A DNA stretch of 64,000 nt from Microthrixaceae bacterium. Lineage in GTDB: Bacteria > Actinomycetota > Acidimicrobiia > Acidimicrobiales > DATDAH01. The notes under the pieces are model-generated. The model did not search any database. It saw only the letters and a list, made by a program, of their open reading frames with translations, and was not told the origin of the DNA. Shown one piece after another: positions 51,413-59,330 of this stretch. A program made the translations under genes and the position numbers. Each line of letters opens with the position of its first letter. Positions within the stretch are counted from its first letter, which is position 1. The stretch lies in assembly GCA_020637195.1 (NCBI GenBank), contig JACJWK010000015.1, positions 24,144-88,143 of the forward strand, in the 5' to 3' direction.

Positions 51413-52456
51413 ATGGGACGCCGCATCCTCGTCACGGGCCTCGGCACGTTCTGGGGCGGCCGCGTGGCGCAGGCCCTCGAGCAGGACCCGACGGTCGACA
51501 TCATCGTCGGGCTCGACACGAAGCCGCCCTCGGTCGAGCTCGAGCGCACCGAGTTCGTCCGGGTCGACGAGAACTACTCGATCCTGGCCCGCATCGTGCG
51601 CGCCACCCAGGTCGACACCATCGTGCACACCTTCCTCGTGGTCAACAGCGACCAGATGCGGGCCCGGGCCATGCACGAGATCAACGTGATCGGCACCATG
51701 AACCTCTTCGCGGCCGCGTCGGCCGCGGGGAGCACGGTCCGCCACGTCGTCGTCAAGTCCTCGTCGCTGGTCTACGGCTCGGCGGTGGGCGACCCCACCT
51801 GGTTCCGCGAGGACACCCCCCGCACCAAGCCGCCCCGCAACCGCGTCGAGCGCTCGCTGATCGACGTGGAGGGCTACGTCCACGACTTCGCCGAGGACAA
51901 CCCGCACGTCAACGTGTCGCTCCTGCGCTTCTCGAACGTCTTGGGGTCCGACATCGTGACCCCCATCTCGCAGCTGCTCCAGCAGCCCGTCGTGCCCTAC
52001 ATCCTCGGCTACGACCCCCGGCTCCAGTTCGTCCACGAGATCGACGTCGTGCGCTCGCTCGCCTACGTGCTCGACCACGAGGTGGCCGGCATCTACAACG
52101 TCGCGGGCGACGGCCTGCTGCCCTGGAGCGAGGTGGCGGCCATCTGCGCCAAGCGACGGGTGCCCATGCTGCCGGTGGGCACCTCGCTGGCCACCCTGCC
52201 CCTCAAGGTGCTCGGCGGCGCCGACTTCAACCCCGAGACCATCGACCTGTTGAAGTACGGCCGGGGCATCGACAACCGCCGCCTCGTCCGGACCGGCTTC
52301 CGGTACCAGTACACGTCGGCGGGCACGGTGGCCGCCTTCGCCGAGGCCATGCGCCTGCGCCGCACGATCGGCGACCACGAGCCCGGCTACCGGTACGAGA
52401 GCGACGTCGAGCAGTTCTTCCGCCACTCCCCCGCCGTCGTCCGCGACCAGCACTGA
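51413..52456 (+). CDS. Atypical extended SDR/NAD-dependent epimerase-like protein
   Basis: A 347-aa Rossmann protein with ILVTGLGTFWGGRVAQAL at the N-terminus and the VKSSSLVYGSAVGDP strand of extended SDRs. The YxxxK pair expected about 20 residues later is not visible (the segment reads RNRVERSLID), so classic catalysis is doubtful. It follows the acyltransferase by 13 nt and precedes the crotonase by 13 nt, all on one strand, so a three-gene operon is likely. Confidence 0.8.
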   Translation: MGRRILVTGLGTFWGGRVAQALEQDPTVDIIVGLDTKPPSVELERTEFVRVDENYSILARIVRATQVDTIVHTFLVVNSDQMRARAMHEINVIGTMNLFAAASAAGSTVRHVVVKSSSLVYGSAVGDPTWFREDTPRTKPPRNRVERSLIDVEGYVHDFAEDNPHVNVSLLRFSNVLGSDIVTPISQLLQQPVVPYILGYDPRLQFVHEIDVVRSLAYVLDHEVAGIYNVAGDGLLPWSEVAAICAKRRVPMLPVGTSLATLPLKVLGGADFNPETIDLLKYGRGIDNRRLVRTGFRYQYTSAGTVAAFAEAMRLRRTIGDHEPGYRYESDVEQFFRHSPAVVRDQH

Positions 52457-52469
52457 GCGGCGGCCGCCC

Positions 52470-53234
52470 GTGACGTACCTCGACGTGGAGGTGGCCGACG
52501 CGGTCGCCGTGCTCACCCTGGACGACCCGCCCCGGCGCAACGCCCTCAACCTCACGCTGGTCGACGAGATCGTGGCGGCGCTCGACGAGATCGAGGCCCG
52601 CGACGACGTCGGCGCGGTGGTGGTCACCGGGGCCCCACCCGCGTTCTGCGCCGGCGCCGACCTTTCCGACCTCGGCGACTCGCAGCGGGACGGGCTCAAC
52701 CGGATCTACCAGGGGTTCCTGCGCTTCTCCCGCTCGCCGCTGCCCACGGTCGCCGCGGTCAACGGCGCCGCGGTCGGGGCGGGCATGAACCTGGCCCTCG
52801 CCTGCGACGTCCGCCTGGCGGGCGCGTCGGCCCGCTTCGACACCCGGTTCCTCCAGCTCGGCATCCACCCCGGCGGCGGCCACACCTGGATGCTCCGGCG
52901 GGCGGTGGGGCCCCAGGCCGCCGCGGCGATGGTGCTGTTCGGCGAGGTCCTCGACGCGCACGAGGCCGAGCGGGCCGGCCTGGTGTGGCGGGCCGTGCCC
53001 GACGACGAGCTGCGCGACGCGGCCGTCGCCCTCGCGGCGCGGGCGGCCTCGGTGCCCCACGAGCTGCTCCGCCGCACCAAGGCCACCCTGGCCGACGTCG
53101 CCACCATCGACGACCACGACGTCGCCGTGGCCCGCGAGCTCGAGACCCAGGTGTGGTCGATCGGCCAGCCCGAGTTCGCCGAGCGCCTGCGCCGGCTCCA
53201 GGCCCGCATCACCTCACGCCCCGACGGGGAGTGA
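52470..53234 (+). CDS. Enoyl-CoA hydratase/isomerase (crotonase) family protein lacking both catalytic Glu
   Basis: A 254-aa crotonase. The oxyanion-hole segments FCAGADLSDL and NGAAVGAGMNLAL are intact, so CoA-ester binding is likely. The two Glu of standard enoyl-CoA hydratase (Glu144 and Glu164 of the rat enzyme) align with Phe127 and Ala153 here, which argues against simple hydration. Another crotonase reaction (isomerase, hydrolase, or other) is possible. GTG 52470 is the only good start after the epimerase stop. Confidence 0.85.
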   Translation: MTYLDVEVADAVAVLTLDDPPRRNALNLTLVDEIVAALDEIEARDDVGAVVVTGAPPAFCAGADLSDLGDSQRDGLNRIYQGFLRFSRSPLPTVAAVNGAAVGAGMNLALACDVRLAGASARFDTRFLQLGIHPGGGHTWMLRRAVGPQAAAAMVLFGEVLDAHEAERAGLVWRAVPDDELRDAAVALAARAASVPHELLRRTKATLADVATIDDHDVAVARELETQVWSIGQPEFAERLRRLQARITSRPDGE

Positions 53235-53244
53235 GCGGTCGGGA

Positions 53245-53835
53245 TCAGTCCACCCAGGCCGACAGCAGCTCCTCGCGGCGCTGCTCCCACTCCTCCCGGG
53301 TGAGCGCGTACCGCACGTGGTCCTCCCAGGTGCCGTTGATCTCGAGGTAGCGCTGCGCCACGCCCTCCTCGCGCAGGCCCAGCTTGGCCACCACCCGGCG
53401 GCTGGCGTCGTTGCGAGGGATGATCGCGATCTGGATCCGGTGCAGGTGCAGGTCCTCGAAGGCGAAGCGGGCGAGGGTGACCACCGCCTCGGGGACGTAG
53501 CCCTTGCCGGCGTGGCGCTCGTCGATCCAGTAGCCGACGTAGGCGCTCTGGAACGGACCCCGCTGCACGGCGTTCAGGTTGACCTCGCCGGCGAACGCTC
53601 CGTCGACGAAGATGCCGAAGCCGTACCCGGTGCCGAGCTGGCGCTCGCGCTCGCGGGCGCTGCACCGCACCAGGAACGCGTCCCGGTCCCGGGTGGTGTC
53701 GGGCTGGCCGGGGATGCGCTGGGGCTCCCACTTGGTGAGCCAGTCGACGTTGCGCTGGCGGACCTCCCGCCACGCCGAGAAGTCGTTGCCCCGCAGGGGT
53801 CGCAGGACGACCCGCCGCCCGATGAGGGTGGTCAC
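53245..53835 (-). CDS. RimJ/RimL-type GNAT N-acetyltransferase
   Basis: A 196-aa GNAT-fold enzyme of the RimJ/RimL type: RRVVLRPLRGNDF near the start, VGYWIDERHAGKGYVPEA (acetyl-CoA loop) and HRIQIAIIPRNDASRRVVAKLG. It may acetylate a ribosomal-protein N-terminus or another amine. GTG 53835 was chosen; the open frame upstream to 53880 overlaps the next gene. It converges tightly on the crotonase gene. Confidence 0.87.
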   Translation of the reverse strand: MTTLIGRRVVLRPLRGNDFSAWREVRQRNVDWLTKWEPQRIPGQPDTTRDRDAFLVRCSARERERQLGTGYGFGIFVDGAFAGEVNLNAVQRGPFQSAYVGYWIDERHAGKGYVPEAVVTLARFAFEDLHLHRIQIAIIPRNDASRRVVAKLGLREEGVAQRYLEINGTWEDHVRYALTREEWEQRREELLSAWVD

Positions 53836-53866
53836 GTCGTCGGACCGGCGGCGGAGCCTGGTGCCG

Positions 53867-54256
53867 TCACCGCGCCGCACGGCGGAGCTGGCGGCGGGTC
53901 GGCCGGTCCTGCGTGACGACCTGGAGCCCGCCCAGCATCGAGCTCAACAGGTTGAAGACGATCACGGCCACGATGTTGAAGGCGGTGCCGACCACGATGA
54001 GGATCAGCGCCGACGACCAGAGCCCCGACAGCATCTGCGCGGGGACGAACTCGAAGTTCCGGTAACCGGTGTCCTCGACGAAGCTCTCGAAGGCGTCCAC
54101 CGACCCCGTGCTGACGAGGGCCCCCCACAACAAGATGAGGAGGCCGACCCAGGTCAGGACCGCGGCGGCGTAGAACGGCAGCGACACCTTGGCCACGGAC
54201 CAGACGTCGATGCGGTGGACGACGGACCGGCGGGGCGTCGCCTGCGGGCGGCTCAT
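53867..54256 (-). CDS. DUF3566 membrane protein
   Basis: A 129-aa protein with two hydrophobic segments (about 25-47 and 83-108) and the HRIDVWSVAKVSLPFY start and C-terminal LLSSMLGGLQVV of DUF3566, a family common in actinobacteria. The function is unknown. ATG 54256 follows TACGAT by 6 nt; that box overlaps the last codons of the upstream ppx gene. Confidence 0.83.
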   Translation of the reverse strand: MSRPQATPRRSVVHRIDVWSVAKVSLPFYAAAVLTWVGLLILLWGALVSTGSVDAFESFVEDTGYRNFEFVPAQMLSGLWSSALILIVVGTAFNIVAVIVFNLLSSMLGGLQVVTQDRPTRRQLRRAAR

Positions 54257-54260
54257 GGGG

Positions 54261-55169
54261 TCATCGTAAGCTGGCGACGAGGCCGTCGAGGATGTCGGCC
54301 TCGGACACCAGGCACTCGTCGAAGCCGAAGCGGCGCAGCACCGCCACCAGCACGCAGCACCCGCCCACGATCACGTCGGCCCGCTCGGGCTCCATCCCGG
54401 GGTTCTCCCGGCGCTGCTCGATCGTCTCGGTGGCCAGGGTGCGGAACACGTCCTCGGCCGCGGCCCGCGTCAGGACGAAGTGGTGGATGCGGTCGCGGTC
54501 GTACTCGGCGAGGCCCTGCTCGACCGCGGCCACCGTGGTGACGGTGCCGGCCAGGCCCACGAGGCGCCGCGCCGTGCGGACCTCGGGCACGTCCCGCTCG
54601 AGGTCGTCGAGGTGGGCGCCCACCACCGACAGCGCCCCGCTCAGCTCGGCGGGGTCGGGCGGGTCCGCGTGCAGGAACCGCTCGGTGAGCCGCACGCAGC
54701 CCATGTCGAGCGACCGCACGCCCTCCACCTCGGTGGCCCCCACGACGAACTCGGTGGAGCCGCCCCCGATGTCCACGACCAGGAACGGGCCGTCGGCAGG
54801 GTCGAGCTCCGCCGTCGCACCCCGGAAGGAGAGCTCGCCCTCCTCTCGGCCCGAGAGGAGCTCGGGCGCGGCCCCCACGACCTTCTCGGCCGGGGCGAAG
54901 AACTCGTCGCGGTTGGCGGCGTCGCGCGCCGCCGAGGTGGCCGTGATGCGCACGCGCTCGACGCCGTGGCGGTCCATGACCTCGCGGTACCGGCGCAGGG
55001 CGGCGAGCGTCCGCTCGATGGCGGCGGGGTCGAGCGCCCCGCGTGCGTCGACGCCCCGGCCGAGTCGGGTGATCTCCATGAGCCGCTCCAGGGGCCGCCC
55101 CCCGGCGTCGGCCACGAGCAGCCGGGTGGAGTTGGTGCCGCAGTCGATGGCGGCGCACACGCCGCTCAC
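54261..55169 (-). CDS. ppx: Exopolyphosphatase/guanosine pentaphosphatase (Ppx/GppA)
   Basis: A 302-aa ASKHA-fold phosphatase: AAIDCGTNSTRLLV (phosphate loop), VVDIGGGSTEFV, and VGLAGTVTTVAA. The short form without the HD domain is the one usual in actinobacteria. It hydrolyses polyphosphate or pppGpp, in the cytoplasm. GTG 55169 overlaps the DUF501 stop (GTGA). The second-last codon is TTA, the only in-frame TTA I noticed in the window. Confidence 0.93.
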   Translation of the reverse strand: MSGVCAAIDCGTNSTRLLVADAGGRPLERLMEITRLGRGVDARGALDPAAIERTLAALRRYREVMDRHGVERVRITATSAARDAANRDEFFAPAEKVVGAAPELLSGREEGELSFRGATAELDPADGPFLVVDIGGGSTEFVVGATEVEGVRSLDMGCVRLTERFLHADPPDPAELSGALSVVGAHLDDLERDVPEVRTARRLVGLAGTVTTVAAVEQGLAEYDRDRIHHFVLTRAAAEDVFRTLATETIEQRRENPGMEPERADVIVGGCCVLVAVLRRFGFDECLVSEADILDGLVASLR

Positions 55170-55663
55170 GGTCGCGCCCGCCCGCGCGCGGCCGCGGCGC
55201 GCTCGGCCTCGACGGGCGCCGGCAGGCGATCGGCCACCCAGCGCCCCACGGGGTCGTCGCCCCCGACGAGGTGCCAGGCGTAGTGGGCGTGGAGGCACTT
55301 GACGCCCCGGCGGGTGCCGCCGACCCCGCCCGCCGGGCGCGGCCCGGTGTGGCCGGTCGGGAGGGCGGCGTCGCGCTCGGCGGCGTAGCGGAGGTGGGCG
55401 GCCGCGAGCTCCTCGGGGTCGACGTCGGCCTCGGCGCGCCGGACCCCGCCGTCCGCCTCGAGGCGCCCCACCGCCGCCCGCATCTGCGGGCCGACCAGCC
55501 AGAAGCGGGTGGGCATCGGGGTGCCGTCGTCGAGCAGCGGAGCGTTGCGGATGACGACGGGGGTGCCCTCGCGATCGACCAGCACCACGTCGAAGGCGCC
55601 CTGCGGCTCGCGCCCGAGCAGCTCGGCCACGGCGGTGCGAGCACGCTCGCCGGTCAGGTCCAT
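55166..55663 (-). CDS. DUF501 protein
   Basis: A 165-aa protein with the DUF501 hallmarks FDVVLVDREGTPVVIRNAP, TRFWLVGP and the C-terminal VKCLHAHYAWHLVGGDDPVG. The function is unknown; it is almost always beside ppx and ftsB in actinobacteria, as it partly is here. ATG 55663 overlaps the end of the nucleotidyltransferase gene by 10 nt. Confidence 0.9.
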   Translation of the reverse strand: MDLTGERARTAVAELLGREPQGAFDVVLVDREGTPVVIRNAPLLDDGTPMPTRFWLVGPQMRAAVGRLEADGGVRRAEADVDPEELAAAHLRYAAERDAALPTGHTGPRPAGGVGGTRRGVKCLHAHYAWHLVGGDDPVGRWVADRLPAPVEAERAAAARGRARP

Positions 55664-56211
55664 CGCTCGAGGTCCTCCAGGGTGTCCACGTCGGTCGGAT
55701 CGCCCGGGCACGGTACCTCCGCGACGAGGTCGGGCCGCTGCCGCAACAGCACGCGCGCGCCCTCGTCACCCGCCTGCGGCAGCAGTGGCCACACGGCGGC
55801 GTCGAGGCGCACCGGGGGCCGGCGGGCGCCGCCGAAGGTGGCCGTGGCCACCGGGGACGGAGAGGCCGCGACCCGACGCCACGCCTCGGCCGGCACCCCG
55901 GGCTGGTCGGCCAGGCCCACCACCACGGCGTCGTGACCCGCGGCGCGGGCGGCCCGGACCCCGCAGGCCAGCGACGTGGCCTGACCGGCCGCCGGGTCGG
56001 GGTTGACCACGACGCGGGCCCCGGCGGGCAGCAGGTCCGACAGGTCGTCCTCGCCGACGACGACGAGGACCTCGCCGATCCCCGCCTCCGCCGCCGCATC
56101 GAGCGCCCACGCCACGAGCGGTCGACCGCGGGCGGGGGCCCGCAGCTTGCCCTGGGGGTGGTCGAAGCGCCGCCCGAGCCCGGCGGCGAGCACCACCGCC
56201 GCGGTGGTCAC
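55654..56211 (-). CDS. MobA/MocA-like nucleotidyltransferase
   Basis: A 185-aa NTP-transferase-like protein: VLAAGLGRRFDHPQGKL (nucleotide-binding loop), VVGLADQPGVP with the metal-binding Asp. It resembles MocA, which adds CMP to the molybdenum cofactor for xanthine-oxidase-type enzymes, and genes for two such enzyme subunits lie 2 kb away. GTG 56211 overlaps the DUF1707 stop (GTGA). MobA (GMP transfer) is a less likely alternative. Confidence 0.82.
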   Translation of the reverse strand: MTTAAVVLAAGLGRRFDHPQGKLRAPARGRPLVAWALDAAAEAGIGEVLVVVGEDDLSDLLPAGARVVVNPDPAAGQATSLACGVRAARAAGHDAVVVGLADQPGVPAEAWRRVAASPSPVATATFGGARRPPVRLDAAVWPLLPQAGDEGARVLLRQRPDLVAEVPCPGDPTDVDTLEDLERWT

Positions 56212-56759
56212 CGGGCGCCGGTGAAGGGCCGCGTCCTCACGGTCACCCCGCCGAGGACGACCCGGGTGTCCACCCGCACCACCGGCGTCCCCGGCCGCAG
56301 GGGCGCGGTGCGCACCCGGTAGTCCCGGCTGCCGAACACCGCCCAGCCCCCGAGGTCCACGTGGACTCCCTCGGGCACCAGGATCTCGATGCCGCCCAGC
56401 ACGGCCCAGGCCCGGATGACCAGGTCGCCGTCGACCATCGCGTCGCACAGGTCGATCTGGGCGCTGCCCACCACGGCCACCGCGTCGAAGGCCCGCGCGG
56501 GGCGCCACCGGCCGCTCTGGCGGGCGCCGCTGAACACACCGACCGCGGACGTGCGCTCCACGAGCGCGGGGGCGGCCGAGAGGTCGGGCAGATCGGCCGT
56601 GGGGCGCACGAGGTCGGCCTGGGTCCGGGCCGCGTAGACGTCGCCGACCCGCTCGGCGAACTCGTCGAGGGTGAGGCGGCCGTCGGCGGTGCAACGTCGC
56701 AGGCGCTCGATCTCGTGCTGTCGCTCGGCGTCGCCGATGCGCTCCTCGGGCGCGGCCAT
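56208..56759 (-). CDS. DUF1707 (SHOCT-like) protein with LiaF-like C-terminus
   Basis: A 183-aa protein. N-terminal DUF1707: RIGDAERQHEIERLRR, then DGRLTLDEFAERVG. The C-terminal beta-domain repeats (GGIEILVPEGVHVDLGGWAV, then FGSRDYRV) resemble the cell-wall-active-antibiotic-response (LiaF/DUF2154-like) domain. No membrane segment is visible. It probably has a role in envelope-stress sensing. ATG 56759 follows TAGCCT by 6 nt. Confidence 0.83.
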   Translation of the reverse strand: MAAPEERIGDAERQHEIERLRRCTADGRLTLDEFAERVGDVYAARTQADLVRPTADLPDLSAAPALVERTSAVGVFSGARQSGRWRPARAFDAVAVVGSAQIDLCDAMVDGDLVIRAWAVLGGIEILVPEGVHVDLGGWAVFGSRDYRVRTAPLRPGTPVVRVDTRVVLGGVTVRTRPFTGAR

Positions 56760-56782
56760 GTGGCAAGGCTACGGTCTCCCCC
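56760..56782. promoter_or_regulatory. 23-bp divergent promoter with overlapping -10 boxes
   Basis: Minus strand: TAGCCT (56766-56771), 6 nt, ATG 56759. Plus strand: TACGGT (56770-56775), 7 nt, GTG 56783. The two boxes share two bases, and both genes appear leaderless. Confidence 0.5.
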
Positions 56783-57526
56783 GTGGATCTCGGACTGCGC
56801 GATCGGGTGGCCGCGGTGGCCGCGGCGTCGTCGGGCCTGGGGCTGGCCAGCGCCCGCGCCCTGGCCGCCGAGGGCGCGCGGGTGGCCATCTGCGGGCGGG
56901 ACGCCTCCCGCCTGACGGCCGCCGCCGACGCCATCGACGGTGAGGTCGTCACCGTCGTGGCCGACGTGGCCGACCCCGCCGCCGCCGCCGGGTTCGTCGA
57001 GGAGGCCGCCGACCGCCTCGGGCCCGTCGACGTCCTGGTGGCCAACGCCGGGGGCCCGCCCGCGGGCACGTTCGCCTCCACCGACCTCGGCGGCTACGAG
57101 GAGGCCCTGCGCCTCAACCTGCTGTCGACGGTGGCGCTCTGCCAGGCCGCCGTGCCCGGCATGCAGGAGCGTGGCTGGGGGCGGGTCGTGGCCATCACAT
57201 CGGTGGGGGCCCGCGCCCCCATCGGCCGGCTGATCGCGTCCAGCACGGCCCGCGCCGGCGTCACCGCGTTCTTGAAGGTGCTGGCCACCGAGGTGGCCGG
57301 CGACGGGGTCACGGTCAACTCGATCCAGCCAGGCATGCACGCCACCGACCGCCTGGCCCACCTGGGCACGCCCCTCGACGAGCTCGCCCGCCAGATCCCC
57401 GTCGGCTTCGTGGGCGACCCCGACGACTTCGGGGCCGTGGTCGCCTTCCTCTGCTCGCGCCAGGCCCGGTTCATCACCGGCACCGCCGTCCCCGTCGAGG
57501 GCGGCACCCTCGGAGGTCTCCAGTGA
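56783..57526 (+). CDS. SDR family protein without the usual catalytic Tyr
   Basis: A 247-aa SDR. The cofactor segment is the unusual AAASSGLGLA, VANAGGPPAG follows, and VAITSVGARAP holds the usual Ser. Where YxxxK is expected, the protein reads IASSTARAG, without Tyr or Lys. It belongs to a recognisable NAGGPP-type subgroup whose reaction is unclear. Its stop overlaps the GTG of the Dabb gene (GTGA). Confidence 0.85.
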   Translation: MDLGLRDRVAAVAAASSGLGLASARALAAEGARVAICGRDASRLTAAADAIDGEVVTVVADVADPAAAAGFVEEAADRLGPVDVLVANAGGPPAGTFASTDLGGYEEALRLNLLSTVALCQAAVPGMQERGWGRVVAITSVGARAPIGRLIASSTARAGVTAFLKVLATEVAGDGVTVNSIQPGMHATDRLAHLGTPLDELARQIPVGFVGDPDDFGAVVAFLCSRQARFITGTAVPVEGGTLGGLQ

Positions 57527-57831
57527 TCCGACACGTCGTCCTCCTGCGCTGGACCCCCCAGGCCGGCGCCGACCAGCGACAGGCCGTGCTCGACGCCCTC
57601 CGGCGCCTGCCCGCCGCCATCCCCGAGATCGACCGCTACCGGCTGGGCACGGATCTCGGCCTGGCCGAGGGCAACGCCGGCCTGTCGGTGATCGCGGACT
57701 TCGCCACGGTGGCCGACTACGAGGTGTACCGGGACCACCCCGAGCACCAGCGGGTCATCGCCGAGCTGATCAAGCCCATCCTCGCCGGTCGGTCCGCGCT
57801 CCAGTACGAGGTCGATCCCGCCGACGCCTGA
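57523..57831 (+). CDS. Dabb-family (stress-responsive A/B barrel) protein
   Basis: A 102-aa ferredoxin-like A/B barrel: IRHVVLLRWTPQ at the start, LGLAEGNAGLSVIADFATVADYEVYRDHPEHQRV in the middle, as in Dabb proteins. Some members act on small cyclic or polyketide-like substrates; others have no known role. Start codon overlaps the SDR stop, so the two are translated together. A large palindrome follows. Confidence 0.86.
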   Translation: MIRHVVLLRWTPQAGADQRQAVLDALRRLPAAIPEIDRYRLGTDLGLAEGNAGLSVIADFATVADYEVYRDHPEHQRVIAELIKPILAGRSALQYEVDPADA

Positions 57832-57854
57832 TCCCCCCCGCTCCCCCCCCGCCG

Positions 57855-57904
57855 CTTCTGGGTACTGCCCGGGACCCCGTACGACACCCGGGAGTACCCA
57901 GAAG
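57855..57904. repeat. GGGTACT palindrome, copy 2
   Basis: Arms CTTCTGGGTACTGCCCGGG and CCCGGGAGTACCCAGAAG pair over 18 bp with one bulged G, around a 13-nt loop, and flanking C and G runs could extend it. It lies between convergent genes and is probably a bidirectional terminator. It shares ACGACAC, GAGTACCCAGAAGGGGG and GGTGGCGGG with the copy at 34195-34234. Confidence 0.65.
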
Positions 57905-57943
57905 GGGGGGGGTGGCGGGACGACGGACGACGGGCGGGTGGCG

Positions 57944-58777
57944 CTAGCGGGTCGCGGCCTCGTCGAGGGCGCGACGCACCAGCACCCGGGCGAGGTGCTC
58001 GCGGAAGTCCGGGCTGGCGTTGAGGTCGCCGGGCGGCTCGGTGCCCTCCGCCGCGAGCGCGGCGGCCTCGGCGGGGTCGGCCCCACCCACGAGCGCCGCC
58101 TCCACCGCGGAGGCCCGCAGCGGCGTGGCGCCCATGTTGACGAGGGCCACCCCCGGCCCCCGCCCGTCGCCGGCGCCGAGCGCAGCGACCCCGACGATGG
58201 CCCAGTCGCAGGCCCGCTGCGAGAACTTCTGGAACGACCATCCCACGCCCGCAACCCGCGGGACGCGGATCTCGGTGAGCAGCTCGTCCTCGCCCACCGC
58301 GGTCTCGAGGAACCCGGTGAACAGGTCGCGGGCCGGCACGATCCGGGTCCCGGCCGGCCCGGCCACCACGACGTCGGCGTCGAGGGCGAGCAGCACGGCG
58401 GGCAGGTCCGAGGCCGGGTCGCCGTGGACGAGCGAGCCGCCGATCGTGCCCCGGTGGCGCACCTGGGGGTCGCCGACCTGGCCGGCGGCGTGCGCCAGCA
58501 GCGGGACCTCGCGGGCCAGCAGGGCGCTGGTGTTGACGTCGTGGTGGCGGGTGAGCGCACCGATCGCGATGGCGTCGCCGTCCTCACGGACGTAGGACAG
58601 CTCGGGGATGCGGGCGATGTCCACGAGCACGCCGGGGGTGGCGAGCCGCAGCTTCATCAGGGGCAGCAGCGAGTGGCCGCCCGCGATCAGCTTGGCGTTG
58701 TCGCCGTGCTCGGCGAGCAGCGCGAGGGCCGACTCGACCGACGTGGCGCGCTCGTACTCGAAGGCGACGGGGATCAC
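57944..58777 (-). CDS. FAD-binding subunit of a molybdenum hydroxylase (CoxM-like)
   Basis: A 277-aa FAD-binding subunit of xanthine dehydrogenase/CO dehydrogenase type: AGGHSLLPLMKLRLA and GTIGGSLVHGDPASD are the two FAD-contact motifs. In the complex it passes electrons from the 2Fe-2S subunit to an acceptor. It overlaps the 2Fe-2S gene (GTGA). The large molybdopterin subunit gene is not beside it. Confidence 0.9.
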   Translation of the reverse strand: MIPVAFEYERATSVESALALLAEHGDNAKLIAGGHSLLPLMKLRLATPGVLVDIARIPELSYVREDGDAIAIGALTRHHDVNTSALLAREVPLLAHAAGQVGDPQVRHRGTIGGSLVHGDPASDLPAVLLALDADVVVAGPAGTRIVPARDLFTGFLETAVGEDELLTEIRVPRVAGVGWSFQKFSQRACDWAIVGVAALGAGDGRGPGVALVNMGATPLRASAVEAALVGGADPAEAAALAAEGTEPPGDLNASPDFREHLARVLVRRALDEAATR

Positions 58778-59301
58778 GAGGCCGGCCCTTCGCCGATGGT
58801 GGGAGCGTGCACGGCGCCCGGGCGCACGGTGTCGAGCACGGCGACCGACTGACCCGACGCCGCGAGGACGGCCTTGACGATGTTGTGGTAGCCCGTGCAA
58901 CGACACAGGTTGCCCTCGAGCCCCTCGCGCACCTGCCGCTCGGTCGGACGGGGGCACTCCTCCAGCAGCGAGACCGCGGCGAGCACCATGCCCGGCGTGC
59001 AGTACCCGCACTGGAGCCCGTGCTGCTCGCGGAAGGCCACCTGGACCGGATGCCACTCGTCGCCCTCGGCCAGGCCCTCGATCGTGGTGATCCGCGACCC
59101 CTCGGCCTGCACGGCGAGCACGGTGCACGACTTCACCGACTCGCCGTCGAGCAGCACCGTGCAGGCGCCGCACGAGGACGTGTCGCAGCCGATGTTGGTG
59201 CCGGTGAGGCCGAGCACCTCGCGGAGGTACTGCACCAGGAGCAGGCGCGGCTCGACGTCGTGGCGCCGCTCCTCGCCGTTGACGGTGATGGTCACCTGCA
59301 T
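58774..59301 (-). CDS. 2Fe-2S subunit of a molybdenum hydroxylase (CoxS-like)
   Basis: A 175-aa protein with two clusters. The N-terminal plant-type site is CDTSSCGACTVLLDGESVKSC after IGC, and the C-terminal site is CGYCTPG and CRCTGYHN. Both sets are complete. It should carry electrons from the molybdenum centre to FAD. Its neighbours upstream are ABC-2 transporter genes, 29 nt away, on the same strand. Confidence 0.92.
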   Translation of the reverse strand: MQVTITVNGEERRHDVEPRLLLVQYLREVLGLTGTNIGCDTSSCGACTVLLDGESVKSCTVLAVQAEGSRITTIEGLAEGDEWHPVQVAFREQHGLQCGYCTPGMVLAAVSLLEECPRPTERQVREGLEGNLCRCTGYHNIVKAVLAASGQSVAVLDTVRPGAVHAPTIGEGPAS

Positions 59302-59330
59302 GGCCAGATCCTGCCAGGTCGGGCGGGGGG

